Below, in pieces: positions 10,001 to 17,482 of a stretch of DNA of 64,000 nt (its first letter is position 1; each line of letters opens with the position of its first letter). A program made the translations under genes and the position numbers. The stretch spans positions 45,301-109,300 of the forward strand of contig JAWLFQ010000001.1 in the NCBI GenBank assembly GCA_041685505.1, written 5' to 3'. Source of the DNA: T1Sed10-7 sp041685505. GTDB taxonomy: Bacteria; Actinomycetota; Nitriliruptoria; Nitriliruptorales; Nitriliruptoraceae. The notes under the pieces were generated by a model, which saw only the letters and a program-made list of their open reading frames with translations, was not told the origin of the DNA and did no database searches.

Positions 10001-10451
10001 CGATGCGTTCCGCGTGGGCCGTGGCCTCGGACGGGTCGGTCAGCAGCGGTGAGGCAGCCAGCACCGGGATGCCGGCCGACGCTGCCACGTCGCGCGCGCG
10101 GACCTTCGAGCCCGTCAGCTCGAGTACCTCGGAGGGCGGTCCGACGAAGATCACCCCGGCCTCGCTGGTGGCCTTGGCCAGTGCCGGTGACTCGGACAGG
10201 AAGCCGTAGCCCGGGTAGACGGCGTCCGCACCGACCCGCACCGCGGTGTCGACCAGCCCCTCGACGTCGAGGTAGGCCCGTACGGGGTGGCCGGGCGCAC
10301 CGATCTCGTAGGCCTCGTCGGCCTTGATGCGGTGGAGGGAGTCACGGTCCTCACGCGCGTACACCGCGATCGTCTTCAGGCCGAGCTCCGTCGCGGCCCG
10401 GAACGCCCGGATGGCGATCTCTCCACGGTTGGCGACCAGTACCGACTGCAC
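7059..10451 (-). CDS. pyc: Pyruvate carboxylase
   Basis: A full-length 1130-residue single-chain pyruvate carboxylase, making oxaloacetate from pyruvate, bicarbonate and ATP. In order: biotin carboxylase (about residues 1-450; VLVANRGEIAIRAFRA start, Gly-rich ATP loop AAAGGGGRGMRR), carboxyltransferase (about 520-1000; DTTLRDAHQSLFATRMR, metal-binding HLHTHDTAGG), and C-terminal biotinyl carrier with the biotin lysine at K1093 in EAMKME. The gene is monocistronic, convergent with deoC and divergent from the receiver gene. It needs bicarbonate, and the dab genes sit 3.5 kb away. A palindrome lies about 65 bp upstream of the start. Confidence 0.96.
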   Translation of the reverse strand: MQSVLVANRGEIAIRAFRAATELGLKTIAVYAREDRDSLHRIKADEAYEIGAPGHPVRAYLDVEGLVDTAVRVGADAVYPGYGFLSESPALAKATSEAGVIFVGPPSEVLELTGSKVRARDVAASAGIPVLAASPLLTDPSEATAHAERIGFPVFVKAAAGGGGRGMRRVESPADLLSAVETAMREAEGAFGDPRVFLEQAMTRPRHIEVQVLADAQGEVVHLFERDCSLQRRHQKVLELAPAPNLPAQLRDQLCGYAVEFARAVGYRNVGTVEFLVENATGPDPRAVFIEMNPRIQVEHTVTEEVTSIDLVASQLRIAGGARLADLGLSQETIATRGFALQARITTEDPEHGFRPDTGRISAYRSPGGAGVRLDAGSAYVGGEISPFFDSMLVKLTTRGQDFDTAIRRAQRSLAEFRIRGVRTNIRFLRGLLAEPALLAGEVSTAFIDERPQLLRASTGANRAQRLATFLADRTVNREYGPPPQLAAPASKLPAVDTDQPPAGSRDRLRELGPEGFARWLRDTEQVHVTDTTLRDAHQSLFATRMRTYDMLQAAPHLARGLPQLLSLECWGGATYDVALRFLHEDPWKRLEQLREAVPNINLQMLLRGRNLLGYTAYSEKAVRAFVEEAAAAGMDIFRIFDALNDVEQMRTAIVAARDAGAVAEGTLCYSGDLTDPGEDMFTLDHYLGVAEGVLGAGAHVLCIKDMAGLLRAPAAHALVTALRERFDAPVHLHTHDTAGGQLATYLAAIEAGVDAIDGAAAPMSGMTSQPSLAAIVAATDHGPRATGLELEALWAMEPYWESVRKLYAPFESGLKSPTGTVYRHGIPGGQLSNLRQQASALGLADRVEQVEEAYARCDALLGRIIKVTPTSKVVGDLALYVVSAGVDVDELEEHPERFDLPDSVIGFLRGELGTPHGGWPEPFRSKVLEAKSGSTPVSAAAVEDLPEEPGPERRRALDRLQFPGPTDDYEKAADLWWDVSRLPTEAFWHGLERGREIAVDLRRGTRVYFGLQAISEPDDGGFRTVLLEVNGQARPIEVRDRSVASEVVSVEKADRGNPAHVAAPLTGVLTWTVEAGAEVAAGDPVAMIEAMKMESSISAPHAGRVARVAAGAGIKVEPGDLVCEVTPAD

Positions 10452-10512
10452 GGCGTGTCCTTCCGATGGGAGCGGGCGCCGCGGGGAGGGGCGGCCGCGG
10501 GGCCGGGATCGC

Positions 10513-10527
10513 TGCGTATGCTACGCA
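10513..10527. promoter_or_regulatory. Palindrome over the likely pyc promoter
   Basis: TGCGTA-TGC-TACGCA is a perfect 6-bp dyad with a 3-base spacer, 62-76 bp upstream of the pyc ATG. On the minus strand it contains TAGCAT, a reasonable -10 element, so a protein bound here would block pyc transcription. No matching -35 was identified with confidence. Confidence 0.35.
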
Positions 10528-10545
10528 CGGTGGGGCCGGTCGGGG

Positions 10546-10843
10546 AGGGGAAGCGTCGCGCTCGCCAGCCGCGGCGCCGGTGAGCCGGTGCGGGGCCGGT
10601 GTCGGGATCGGCGGTGATGGGGCCTTTCGGCCCGGGACCGCAGCNNNNNNNNNNNNNNNNNNNNNNNNNNNNNNNNNNNNNNNNNNNNNNNNNNNNNNNN
10701 NNNNNNNNNNNNNNNNNNNNNNNNNNNNNNNNNNNNNNNNNNNNAGGGGAAGCGTCGCGCTCGCCAGCCGCGGCGCCGGTGAGCCGGTGCGGGGCCGGTG
10801 TCGGGATCGGCGGTGATGGGGCCTTTCGGCCCGGGACCGCAGC
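10546..10843. other. Second scaffold gap with duplicated 99-bp contig ends
   Basis: Ns occupy 10645-10744. Bases 10546-10644 and 10745-10843 are identical over 99 positions, as at the deoC gap. It lies in the pyc/receiver intergenic region (10452-10909), the only gene-free stretch above 300 bp. After correction that region is about 259 bp and holds the pyc palindrome and a small GGGCC/GGCCC hairpin. Confidence 0.95.
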
Positions 10844-10909
10844 GCGGGGGCTGTCTACCCTTCCAGCGCATCAGTGGTCGCGGAGCGCAGCCGTCGGGGG
10901 AGTGACGCC

Positions 10910-11296
10910 ATGCGTCAGGTTCTGGACGTCCTGCACGTCGATGATGATCCCGAGACGCTGCTGTTGGTCCGGATGATCCTCGAGGGCGAGCCCGACATGG
11001 TGGTGCGCTCCTGCGTGAGCGCCGAGGACGCACGTCGGGCGGTGACCGTCGAGGTCCCCGATGTCCTGCTGCTCGATGTGATGATGCCCGGGACCGACGG
11101 GCCGACCCTGCTGGAGGAACTGCGGCTGCAGTTCGGCTGCAGCGCGGTGCCCGCACTGTTCGTCACTGCCAGGACCCACCCGGACGATCTCGAGTCCCTG
11201 GTGGCGACGAGCGCGGTCGGGGTGATCCGCAAGCCCTTCGAGCCCGGCACGCTGGTGACGCAGGTGCGACGGTCCGCCACGATCCACCCACTGTGA
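10910..11296 (+). CDS. Stand-alone response regulator receiver protein
   Basis: A 128-residue CheY-like receiver with no output domain. It has the acidic pair HVDDDPET near the N-terminus, the phospho-acceptor Asp in LLLDVMMPG, a conserved Thr in FVTAR and the Lys in RKPFEPG, so it should be phosphorylatable. ATG 10910 follows a GGGGGAG site. No sensor kinase gene is next to it, so partner and role are unknown; single receivers usually act by protein-protein contact or as phosphate sinks. Confidence 0.88.
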   Translation: MRQVLDVLHVDDDPETLLLVRMILEGEPDMVVRSCVSAEDARRAVTVEVPDVLLLDVMMPGTDGPTLLEELRLQFGCSAVPALFVTARTHPDDLESLVATSAVGVIRKPFEPGTLVTQVRRSATIHPL

Positions 11297-11477
11297 CATC
11301 CGGCACCCCTGGGCGCTGCGGTCGCTGCTGCGTGGTCGGCCCGCCGCCGCGGGGCGCGCACCACGGTGCCGTCGGGCACTGAGCCGCCGCTACCCTCCGG
11401 CACCGCTCACCTCGCCCCACCGTCGCACCGTCGATCGACCCGCGAGCGTCCGGGAGCCGGTCGGTCAGGAGCCCGAG

Positions 11478-11741
11478 ATGCCGCGCATCGCCGTCGACGT
11501 CCTGCTCAAGCGTGAGATCCTCGACCCACAGGGCCGTGCGGTCGCAGAGGCCCTCCCCGGCCTCGGCTACGAGGGTGTCGCCGAGGTCCGTGTGGGCAAG
11601 CACCTCGAGTTGGTCGTGGACGCCACGGAGGACGAACTCGCCGCGCGCGTGGATGCGATGTGCCAGGGCTTCCTCACCAACCCCGTGATCGAGTCCTACC
11701 GGTGGCGGGTGATCGACGAGTCCGAGCGTGCCGACGCCTGA
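11478..11741 (+). CDS. purS: Phosphoribosylformylglycinamidine synthase subunit PurS
   Basis: An 87-residue small structural subunit of FGAM synthase, matching PurS in length and in its features (VLLKREILDPQG near the N-terminus, NPVIESYRW near the C-terminus). It bridges PurQ and PurL so that ammonia can pass from glutamine to FGAR. AGGAG lies 6 bases before the ATG. PurQ is not next to it: two unrelated genes intervene, the first overlapping the purS 3' end by 14 bp. Confidence 0.93.
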   Translation: MPRIAVDVLLKREILDPQGRAVAEALPGLGYEGVAEVRVGKHLELVVDATEDELAARVDAMCQGFLTNPVIESYRWRVIDESERADA

Positions 11742-12561
11742 GACGCCGGTGAACAACGCTGAGGGAGGTCCCGACGGGCAGGGCCGCAGTGCCGCCGACG
11801 GCGCTGAGGCCGGCGGTGGCGCGCCCCCACCGCTGAAGGATGACGGGTTGCCCACCCTTCCCACCGGGGAGCCCGTCCTGCAGCGATGGTTCGTCGTCAC
11901 CATGTTGGTCATGGTGCCCGTGGCGGTCGCTGTGACCGTGTGGGCGTTGTTGTCCATCGACCGCGATCCCCTCTCCGCCGCGGAGCGCCGTCCTGCGGGG
12001 GGAGCGGAGGTCACCATCGCGCGGGGCGACGCGATGCTGTCGGAGACCAGGGACGCGGTGCCGGGTCCCGGCTGTGCCCAGGCCATCCGCATCGTCGGGG
12101 ACACGGGTTCCCAGGCCGCTGCCGCCGGTGCGCTGGCGGCAGCCTGCGAGGTCGTGGACGAGGACCGCCACCCCGAGCTGCGTGAGGGGCTCGTGGCATG
12201 GATCGCCGGGGGAGGCCAGCTGCGCGTGGCGACCTTCGAGCTGTCGGGTGTCGAGTCCTCGACGCGGCTCGAGGACGGCCGTCTGGTGATGGAGTTGAAC
12301 GCCAAGTTCCAGTTCGAGGCCGCCGTGCGGGCGGCTCCGGCCGTGCTCCACCAGCTGGTGCTGCTCAGCGATCCCGCCTGGCCCGGTGCGCCGGTCGGGG
12401 TCACCACGGAGTTGGCGGCGGCCCGGATCCAGCAGGAGGCCTGCCGCACCCTCGACCTCGGCGAGGACCTTCCCCGGGGCTGCCGGGACGTGGACGAGCT
12501 GCTCGCCGCCGATGACCCCGTCGCCGAGTTGCTCGAGGTGGGGTTCCGCGATGACCGCTGA
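11728..12561 (+). CDS. Single-pass membrane protein of unknown function in the pur cluster
   Basis: A 277-residue protein starting with GTG inside purS. Residues 1-50 are low-complexity Gly/Ala/Pro/Asp, one membrane helix spans about 54-77, and the remaining 200 residues are a probably extracytoplasmic Ala-rich domain with Cys residues at about 112, 133, 237 and 251 that could form disulfides. No family was recognised. Its position, coupled to purS and overlapping the next gene, suggests co-expression with purine synthesis genes, but a functional link is not established. Confidence 0.7.
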   Translation: MPTPETPVNNAEGGPDGQGRSAADGAEAGGGAPPPLKDDGLPTLPTGEPVLQRWFVVTMLVMVPVAVAVTVWALLSIDRDPLSAAERRPAGGAEVTIARGDAMLSETRDAVPGPGCAQAIRIVGDTGSQAAAAGALAAACEVVDEDRHPELREGLVAWIAGGGQLRVATFELSGVESSTRLEDGRLVMELNAKFQFEAAVRAAPAVLHQLVLLSDPAWPGAPVGVTTELAAARIQQEACRTLDLGEDLPRGCRDVDELLAADDPVAELLEVGFRDDR

Positions 12562-13855
12562 GCAGCCCGGAGCCGACGCCGCCACGCGGGAGCGACTGCA
12601 GGCACGCACCGTCCGCGTGCTGGTCGCGAGCCAGATCCTGGGAGGGGTCGGCGTCGGCTCGGGGGTCGCCGTGGTGGGCCTGCTGGCCTACGAGTTGAGC
12701 GGCACGGCATCGCTGTCCGGGGTGTCCGCCACGGCGTCGACCCTGGGCGCCGCAGCCGCCGCCCTGGTGATCGCCCGGATCGCGGTGGAGCGTGGACGCC
12801 GACCGAGCTTGGTCACGGGTTACCTCGTGGGCGCCGTCGGTGCGGGGCTGGCGGTGGTGGCCGCCGTCCTCGGGACCTTCGCGTTGCACGTGATCGCCTC
12901 CGCCGCCTTCGGCTGGGCGAACGCGTCGAACCTGCAGGCACGCTACGCCGCGACCGATCTCGCGCGTCCCGAGCGGCGCGCGCGGTCCCTGTCCTCCATC
13001 GTGTGGGCGACGACCATCGGTGCGGTCGCCGGCCCGAACCTCACCGGCCCCGGCGAAGCGGTCGCCGCCATGGTGGCTCTGCCACCGCTGGCCGGCGCCT
13101 ACCTGTTCTCCCTGGTGTCCTTCGGCGGGGCAGCACTGCTGCAGGCACTGCTGCTGCGGCCGGACCCCTTGCAGGTGGCCGCGGCCGACACCGACCCGGC
13201 GGTGCCCGCGGTGGCGACCACCGGGTGGGCATCGCTGCGGGCGGCGGCGCGCACCATCCGCGCCGTCCCCGAGACCCTGGTCGCGGTCCTGGCCATCACC
13301 GCCGCCCACGCCGTCATGGTGGGGATCATGGTGATGACGCCGGTCCACATGGAGGACAACGGTGCCGCCCTGCAGTTGGTCGGCATCACGATCAGCCTGC
13401 ACATCGCCGGGATGTACGCCCTCAGCCCGGTGATGGGTGCGCTCGCGGACCGCGTCGGCCGTCGTCGGGTCGTGCTCTTCGGCCTGGCACAGTTGGCGGT
13501 CGCGGCATCGCTGGCTGCGACCGGCGACCCGACGGGCTCGGTGTGGTTCCAGGGCGGCCTCGTGCTGTTGGGTACGGGATGGTCGGCCTGCCTGATCGCG
13601 GGTTCGGCGTGGTTGACCGACGCGGTCGCGGCTGCGGATCGCCCCGCGGTGCAGGGTGCGAGCGACCTGGCGATGAACCTTGCCGGCGGGGTCGGGGGCA
13701 CGCTCGCCGGGGTGGTGCTCGCGGTGGCCGGCTACCCGGCCCTGTCCTTCGGGGCGTTGCTGCTCCTGGTCCCGGCCACGATCGGGGCGCTGCGGCTCGG
13801 CGGGGACGGTCGACGTCCGCCGGTAGGCTCCGATCGAGCGGCCACGGCCCGGTGA
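12551..13855 (+). CDS. Major facilitator superfamily transporter
   Basis: A 434-residue MFS protein with about twelve hydrophobic segments and the loop 'GALADRVGRRRVVLFG' (motif A) between the two halves. ATG 12551 overlaps the preceding gene by 11 bp. It lies 65 bp before purQ. Substrate is unknown; the pur-cluster position makes a nucleobase or nucleoside plausible, or simple drug-type efflux. No sequence feature settles it. Confidence 0.85.
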   Translation: MTAEQPGADAATRERLQARTVRVLVASQILGGVGVGSGVAVVGLLAYELSGTASLSGVSATASTLGAAAAALVIARIAVERGRRPSLVTGYLVGAVGAGLAVVAAVLGTFALHVIASAAFGWANASNLQARYAATDLARPERRARSLSSIVWATTIGAVAGPNLTGPGEAVAAMVALPPLAGAYLFSLVSFGGAALLQALLLRPDPLQVAAADTDPAVPAVATTGWASLRAAARTIRAVPETLVAVLAITAAHAVMVGIMVMTPVHMEDNGAALQLVGITISLHIAGMYALSPVMGALADRVGRRRVVLFGLAQLAVAASLAATGDPTGSVWFQGGLVLLGTGWSACLIAGSAWLTDAVAAADRPAVQGASDLAMNLAGGVGGTLAGVVLAVAGYPALSFGALLLLVPATIGALRLGGDGRRPPVGSDRAATAR

Positions 13856-13920
13856 GGTCGTCCGCACCCCGGGGATCGGGCCGGGGGTCGTAGCCCAGGA
13901 CGAGATGGTGGGAGGCACGG

Positions 13921-14598
13921 ATGGTGATCGGCGTGGTGACCTTCCCCGGTTCGCTGGACGATCACGACGCGCGCCGCGCGGTGGAACTGTGCGGGGGCGA
14001 GACCGTGGCGCTGTGGCACGGCGATGCCACGGTCGGCGCGGTGGATGCGGTGATCCTGCCCGGTGGGTTCTCCCACGGTGACTACCTGCGGTGCGGGGCG
14101 ATCGCGCACCGTGCGCCGGTGATGGAGGCCGTCGCTCGGTTCGCGGACGCGGGCGGCGCCGTGCTCGGGATCTGCAACGGCTTCCAGGTGCTCTGCGAGG
14201 CCGGCCTGCTGCCCGGCGCGCTGACCCGGAACGCCCATCTGCGGTTCGTCTGCCGCGACGTGCCACTGACCATCGAGGCGTCCGACACCGCGTGGACCCG
14301 CGCGTACACCACGGGGCAGACCGTGGTGATCCCCGCCAAGCACGGTGAGGGTCGCTACGTCGCCGACGACGCCACCCTCGACGCGCTCGAGGCCGAGGGC
14401 CGTGTCGTCGCGCGCTACGCCGCGGGGAGCAACCCCAACGGCTCCCTGCGCGACATCGCGGGCGTGACCAACCCGGGGCGCAACGTCGTCGGGCTCATGC
14501 CGCACCCCGAACATGCCGTCGACCCTGCGCTGATCGGCGGGGTGGACGGCAGGGGCGTCTTCGAGAGCGTGCTGCGAGCGGTGTCGACGACGGCCTGA
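13921..14598 (+). CDS. purQ: Phosphoribosylformylglycinamidine synthase subunit PurQ (glutamine amidotransferase)
   Basis: A 225-residue class I glutamine amidotransferase that supplies ammonia to PurL. The nucleophile is C85 in GICNGFQVLCEAG, and the His/Glu pair is in MPHPEH near the C-terminus. GGGAGG precedes the ATG. Length is normal for PurQ. The minus-strand small membrane gene separates it from purL. Confidence 0.95.
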   Translation: MVIGVVTFPGSLDDHDARRAVELCGGETVALWHGDATVGAVDAVILPGGFSHGDYLRCGAIAHRAPVMEAVARFADAGGAVLGICNGFQVLCEAGLLPGALTRNAHLRFVCRDVPLTIEASDTAWTRAYTTGQTVVIPAKHGEGRYVADDATLDALEAEGRVVARYAAGSNPNGSLRDIAGVTNPGRNVVGLMPHPEHAVDPALIGGVDGRGVFESVLRAVSTTA

Positions 14599-14614
14599 GC
14601 GGGCGCGCCGAGGG

Positions 14615-14821
14615 TCAGCTGCCCTGGAGCAGGCGCTCGAAGGGGTCGTCCTGCGCCATCTTCCGGCGGTCCGCGCGGAGCCAGGCGAACAGCGCGAGGT
14701 GCGCGAGGATGCCCGCGCCGAGGATGCCCGCCGGGAACCACTGCCCCTGGAAGGTGAGCAGGATCGCCGCGACGGCGGCGAAGGCGACGAGCACGGCACG
14801 CAGGGTGTTGAGGGCGTCCAC
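14615..14821 (-). CDS. Small two-helix membrane protein
   Basis: A 68-residue protein with GTG start at 14821 and a GAGG site in the upstream DNA. It has two hydrophobic segments (about 7-23 and 27-48), then a basic WLRADRRK and a charged tail. It is antisense to the purine operon, between purQ and purL. No family assigned. Its hydrophobic pattern and ribosome site support a real gene. Confidence 0.6.
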   Translation of the reverse strand: MDALNTLRAVLVAFAAVAAILLTFQGQWFPAGILGAGILAHLALFAWLRADRRKMAQDDPFERLLQGS

Positions 14822-14886
14822 GGTTGACCTCGGGGGTCGGGGGCCTGACGTGACGACAGGGTACCGCCTCGCTCGTCTGATGGGAC

Positions 14887-14913
14887 CTTCGCCCCTGGCA
14901 TGGCCAGGCGAAG
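14887..14913. promoter_or_regulatory. Long hairpin upstream of purL
   Basis: CTTCGC(CC)CTGGC pairs with GCCAGGCGAAG across an ATG loop, giving 11 bp with a two-base bulge. It lies in the 228-bp space between the small membrane gene and purL. It may be a leader structure of the purL-K-E-F unit. No purine-riboswitch-like core was recognised around it. Confidence 0.3.
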
Positions 14914-15049
14914 CCCTCCTCGGGGTCGGGGGTCCCGGCGGGGCCCCGTCCTCTACCAGCCCCGCGCCCGGGAGGCATCGACGGTCACGTAGGCTTGCCG
15001 CGGCCGGACCCCGGCTCCGCGATCCGTCGCCCACGACCAGGCCACCGCC

Positions 15050-17473
15050 GTGTCCGACACCTCCGACACCACCACCGCTTCCCCCTCCCCGCCTGCCGGG
15101 CAGGTCGCCTCGGCGTTCCAGGGCGCGCCGGCCTTCCCCGCCGAGGAGATCCTCACCCCCGAGCGGGCCCGCGAGCTCGGTTACGAGCTCGGGCTGCGGG
15201 GTGACGAGTACGACCGCATCGTGGCGACGCTGGGTCGTGTGCCCACCGTGGCCGAGCTCGGGATGTACTCGGTGATGTGGTCGGAGCACTGCTCCTACAA
15301 GTCCTCCAAGATCCATCTCCGGGGTCTCGCCCACGACGAACCCTGGGTGATCGCCGGCCCCGGTGAGAACGCCGGCGTGGTCGACGTCGGTGATGGCCTC
15401 GCGGTGGCCTTCAAGATCGAGTCCCACAACCACCCGAGCTACGTCGAGCCCTTCCAGGGCGCCGCGACCGGGGTCGGGGGGATCCTGCGTGACATCTTCA
15501 CCATGGGCGCCCGTCCCATCGCGGTGATGGACCCGCTGCGCTTCGGCGACCCGGGTGGCTGGACCGACGGCGGCGGGGTCACACACCCACCCGACGCCCT
15601 GCAACGCCACCTCGTCGACGGGGTCGTGCGCGGCGTCGGCCACTACGGCAACTGCGTCGGTGTGCCCAACATCGGCGGCGAGGTGGTCTTCGACCCCACC
15701 TACGCCGGCAACCCCCTGACCAACGTGCTGGCGATCGGGGTGATGGACCGCGACCGGCTCCAGCTCGCCAAGGCCGAGGCGGTCGGTCATCTCGCCGTCC
15801 TGCTCGGCTCGGCCACCGGCCGTGACGGCATCGGTGGGGCCTCGGTGCTCGCGAGCCAGGAGTTCGATGCCGGGCTCGACGCCAAGCGTCCGAACGTGCA
15901 GGTCGGCGACCCCTTCGCGGAGAAGCTGCTCATCGAGTGCTGCCTGGAGCTCTACGCGCGTGACCTGATCTCCGGCATCCAGGACATGGGTGCGGCGGGG
16001 ATCGCGTGTTCCACCTCGGAGCTGGCATCGGCGGCGTCGCTGGGCATGGATGTCGACCTCGACCGGGTGCAGCTGCGCGAGCCGTCCATGGAGTCGTGGG
16101 AGATCCTGTGCTCGGAGTCCCAGGAGCGCATGCTCGCCCTGGTCGCTCCCGAACGGCTCGTCGAGGTGGAGCAGGTCGCAGCCCGCTGGGGGGTCCCCAC
16201 GGCGGTGGTCGGTGAGGTGGTCGCCGGCGACGCCCTGCGACTGACCCGCGGTGGTGCCCCGATCGCGGACCTGCCCGCACGCTCCCTGGCCGACGAGGGC
16301 CCCACCTACGACCGGCCCCGGGTACGGCCCGACTGGTTGGATGCCTACGCCGAGGTGGCCGCGGAGGAGCTCGACGCGACGTGGCCGGGTGGCACGTCAG
16401 AGGCGGCAACCGGTCGGGCCCGGCGGTCGATGGAGGACACGGCGCTGGCCTTCCTCTCGAGCCCGAACGTCGCGTCGAAGCGGTGGGTGTTCGAGCAGTA
16501 CGACCAGCACGTGCTGGCGGGCACCGTGCTCGGGCCCGGCATGGCGGATGCGGGCGTCGTGCGCCTGCCCGACAGCCACCGTGCGGTCGCCTGCTCCACC
16601 GACGGCAACGGCCTCCTGTGCGAGCTCGACCCCATCGAGGGCACCCGGCGGGTGGTCGCCGAGGCCTTCCGCAACGTCGCCGCCACGGGTGCCCGACCCC
16701 TGGCGACCACCAACTGCCTGAACTTCGGCAACCCCGAGCGCCCGGAGATCATGTGGCAGCTCGCTGCCTCGATCGAGGCGATGGGCGCAGCCTGTCGCAC
16801 CCTCGGTGTACCCGTCACCGGCGGCAACGTGTCGCTGTACAACGAGACCCGGGGTCGGGCGATCCACCCCACGCCGGTGGTCGGGGTCCTGGGGGTGCTG
16901 GCCGACGCCGAGGACGCGCTCGGGCTGGCCTTCGAGGACGTGGGCGACCTGGTGTTCCTGCTCGGGGCGCCGACGGCACCGGGGCTGGCGGGCTCGGAGC
17001 TCCAGCGTTGGCTCGGTGCACCGCTGGGAGGCGTGCTCGCCCCCGTCGACCTGGATCTCGAGGGCGCGATCGCCGAGGTGCTGCACGAGGCTGCGCGCGA
17101 GCGGCTGCTGTCCAGCGCCCACGATGTCGGCAACGGTGGGCTGCTGGTGGCGCTCGCCGAGTCCTGCGTGGCCGGTGACGTCGGCGTCGAGGTGGACCTC
17201 TCGGCGGTCGGGGCGGCGGACACCGACGAGGCGGGCGCGGAGCTGTCCGCGACCCAGCAGCTGTTCAGCGAGTCCCCGGGCCGGGTGCTCATCACGGTGC
17301 CCTCCACCCACGTCCGTGCCGTCGCGCAGCTGTGCGCCGACACCGAGGTGCCGCTGACCGACGTCGGCACCGTGGGTGGGGACCGCGTCCGTGTCCGTGG
17401 GCTCGTCGACCTCGACCTCGAGGACGTCCGCCTGGCCTCCGGCAGCGGTCTGACCGACCTGCTCGGGTCGTGA
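15050..17473 (+). CDS. purL: Phosphoribosylformylglycinamidine synthase subunit PurL
   Basis: An 807-residue small-type PurL using ATP to amidate FGAR with ammonia from PurQ. Family signatures include GMYSVMWSEHCSYKSSK and SHNHPSYVEPFQGAATGVGG near the N-terminus, and the second-half repeat with TTNCLNFGNPE and VTGGNVSLYNET. It is somewhat longer than usual because of a Ser/Thr-rich N-terminal extension of about 30 residues. Start is GTG 15050; no strong ribosome site is visible, so the start is the least certain part. It is followed closely by purK. Confidence 0.95.
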   Translation: MSDTSDTTTASPSPPAGQVASAFQGAPAFPAEEILTPERARELGYELGLRGDEYDRIVATLGRVPTVAELGMYSVMWSEHCSYKSSKIHLRGLAHDEPWVIAGPGENAGVVDVGDGLAVAFKIESHNHPSYVEPFQGAATGVGGILRDIFTMGARPIAVMDPLRFGDPGGWTDGGGVTHPPDALQRHLVDGVVRGVGHYGNCVGVPNIGGEVVFDPTYAGNPLTNVLAIGVMDRDRLQLAKAEAVGHLAVLLGSATGRDGIGGASVLASQEFDAGLDAKRPNVQVGDPFAEKLLIECCLELYARDLISGIQDMGAAGIACSTSELASAASLGMDVDLDRVQLREPSMESWEILCSESQERMLALVAPERLVEVEQVAARWGVPTAVVGEVVAGDALRLTRGGAPIADLPARSLADEGPTYDRPRVRPDWLDAYAEVAAEELDATWPGGTSEAATGRARRSMEDTALAFLSSPNVASKRWVFEQYDQHVLAGTVLGPGMADAGVVRLPDSHRAVACSTDGNGLLCELDPIEGTRRVVAEAFRNVAATGARPLATTNCLNFGNPERPEIMWQLAASIEAMGAACRTLGVPVTGGNVSLYNETRGRAIHPTPVVGVLGVLADAEDALGLAFEDVGDLVFLLGAPTAPGLAGSELQRWLGAPLGGVLAPVDLDLEGAIAEVLHEAARERLLSSAHDVGNGGLLVALAESCVAGDVGVEVDLSAVGAADTDEAGAELSATQQLFSESPGRVLITVPSTHVRAVAQLCADTEVPLTDVGTVGGDRVRVRGLVDLDLEDVRLASGSGLTDLLGS

Positions 17474-17482
17474 GGAGCCACC

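Noticed and set aside
6183..10052. A 1289-codon plus-strand frame through the gap and across the whole pyc gene
   Set aside because: It is antisense to pyruvate carboxylase, which has all its domains; the frame stays open only because of high GC and the N run. The real gene in its 5' part is deoC.
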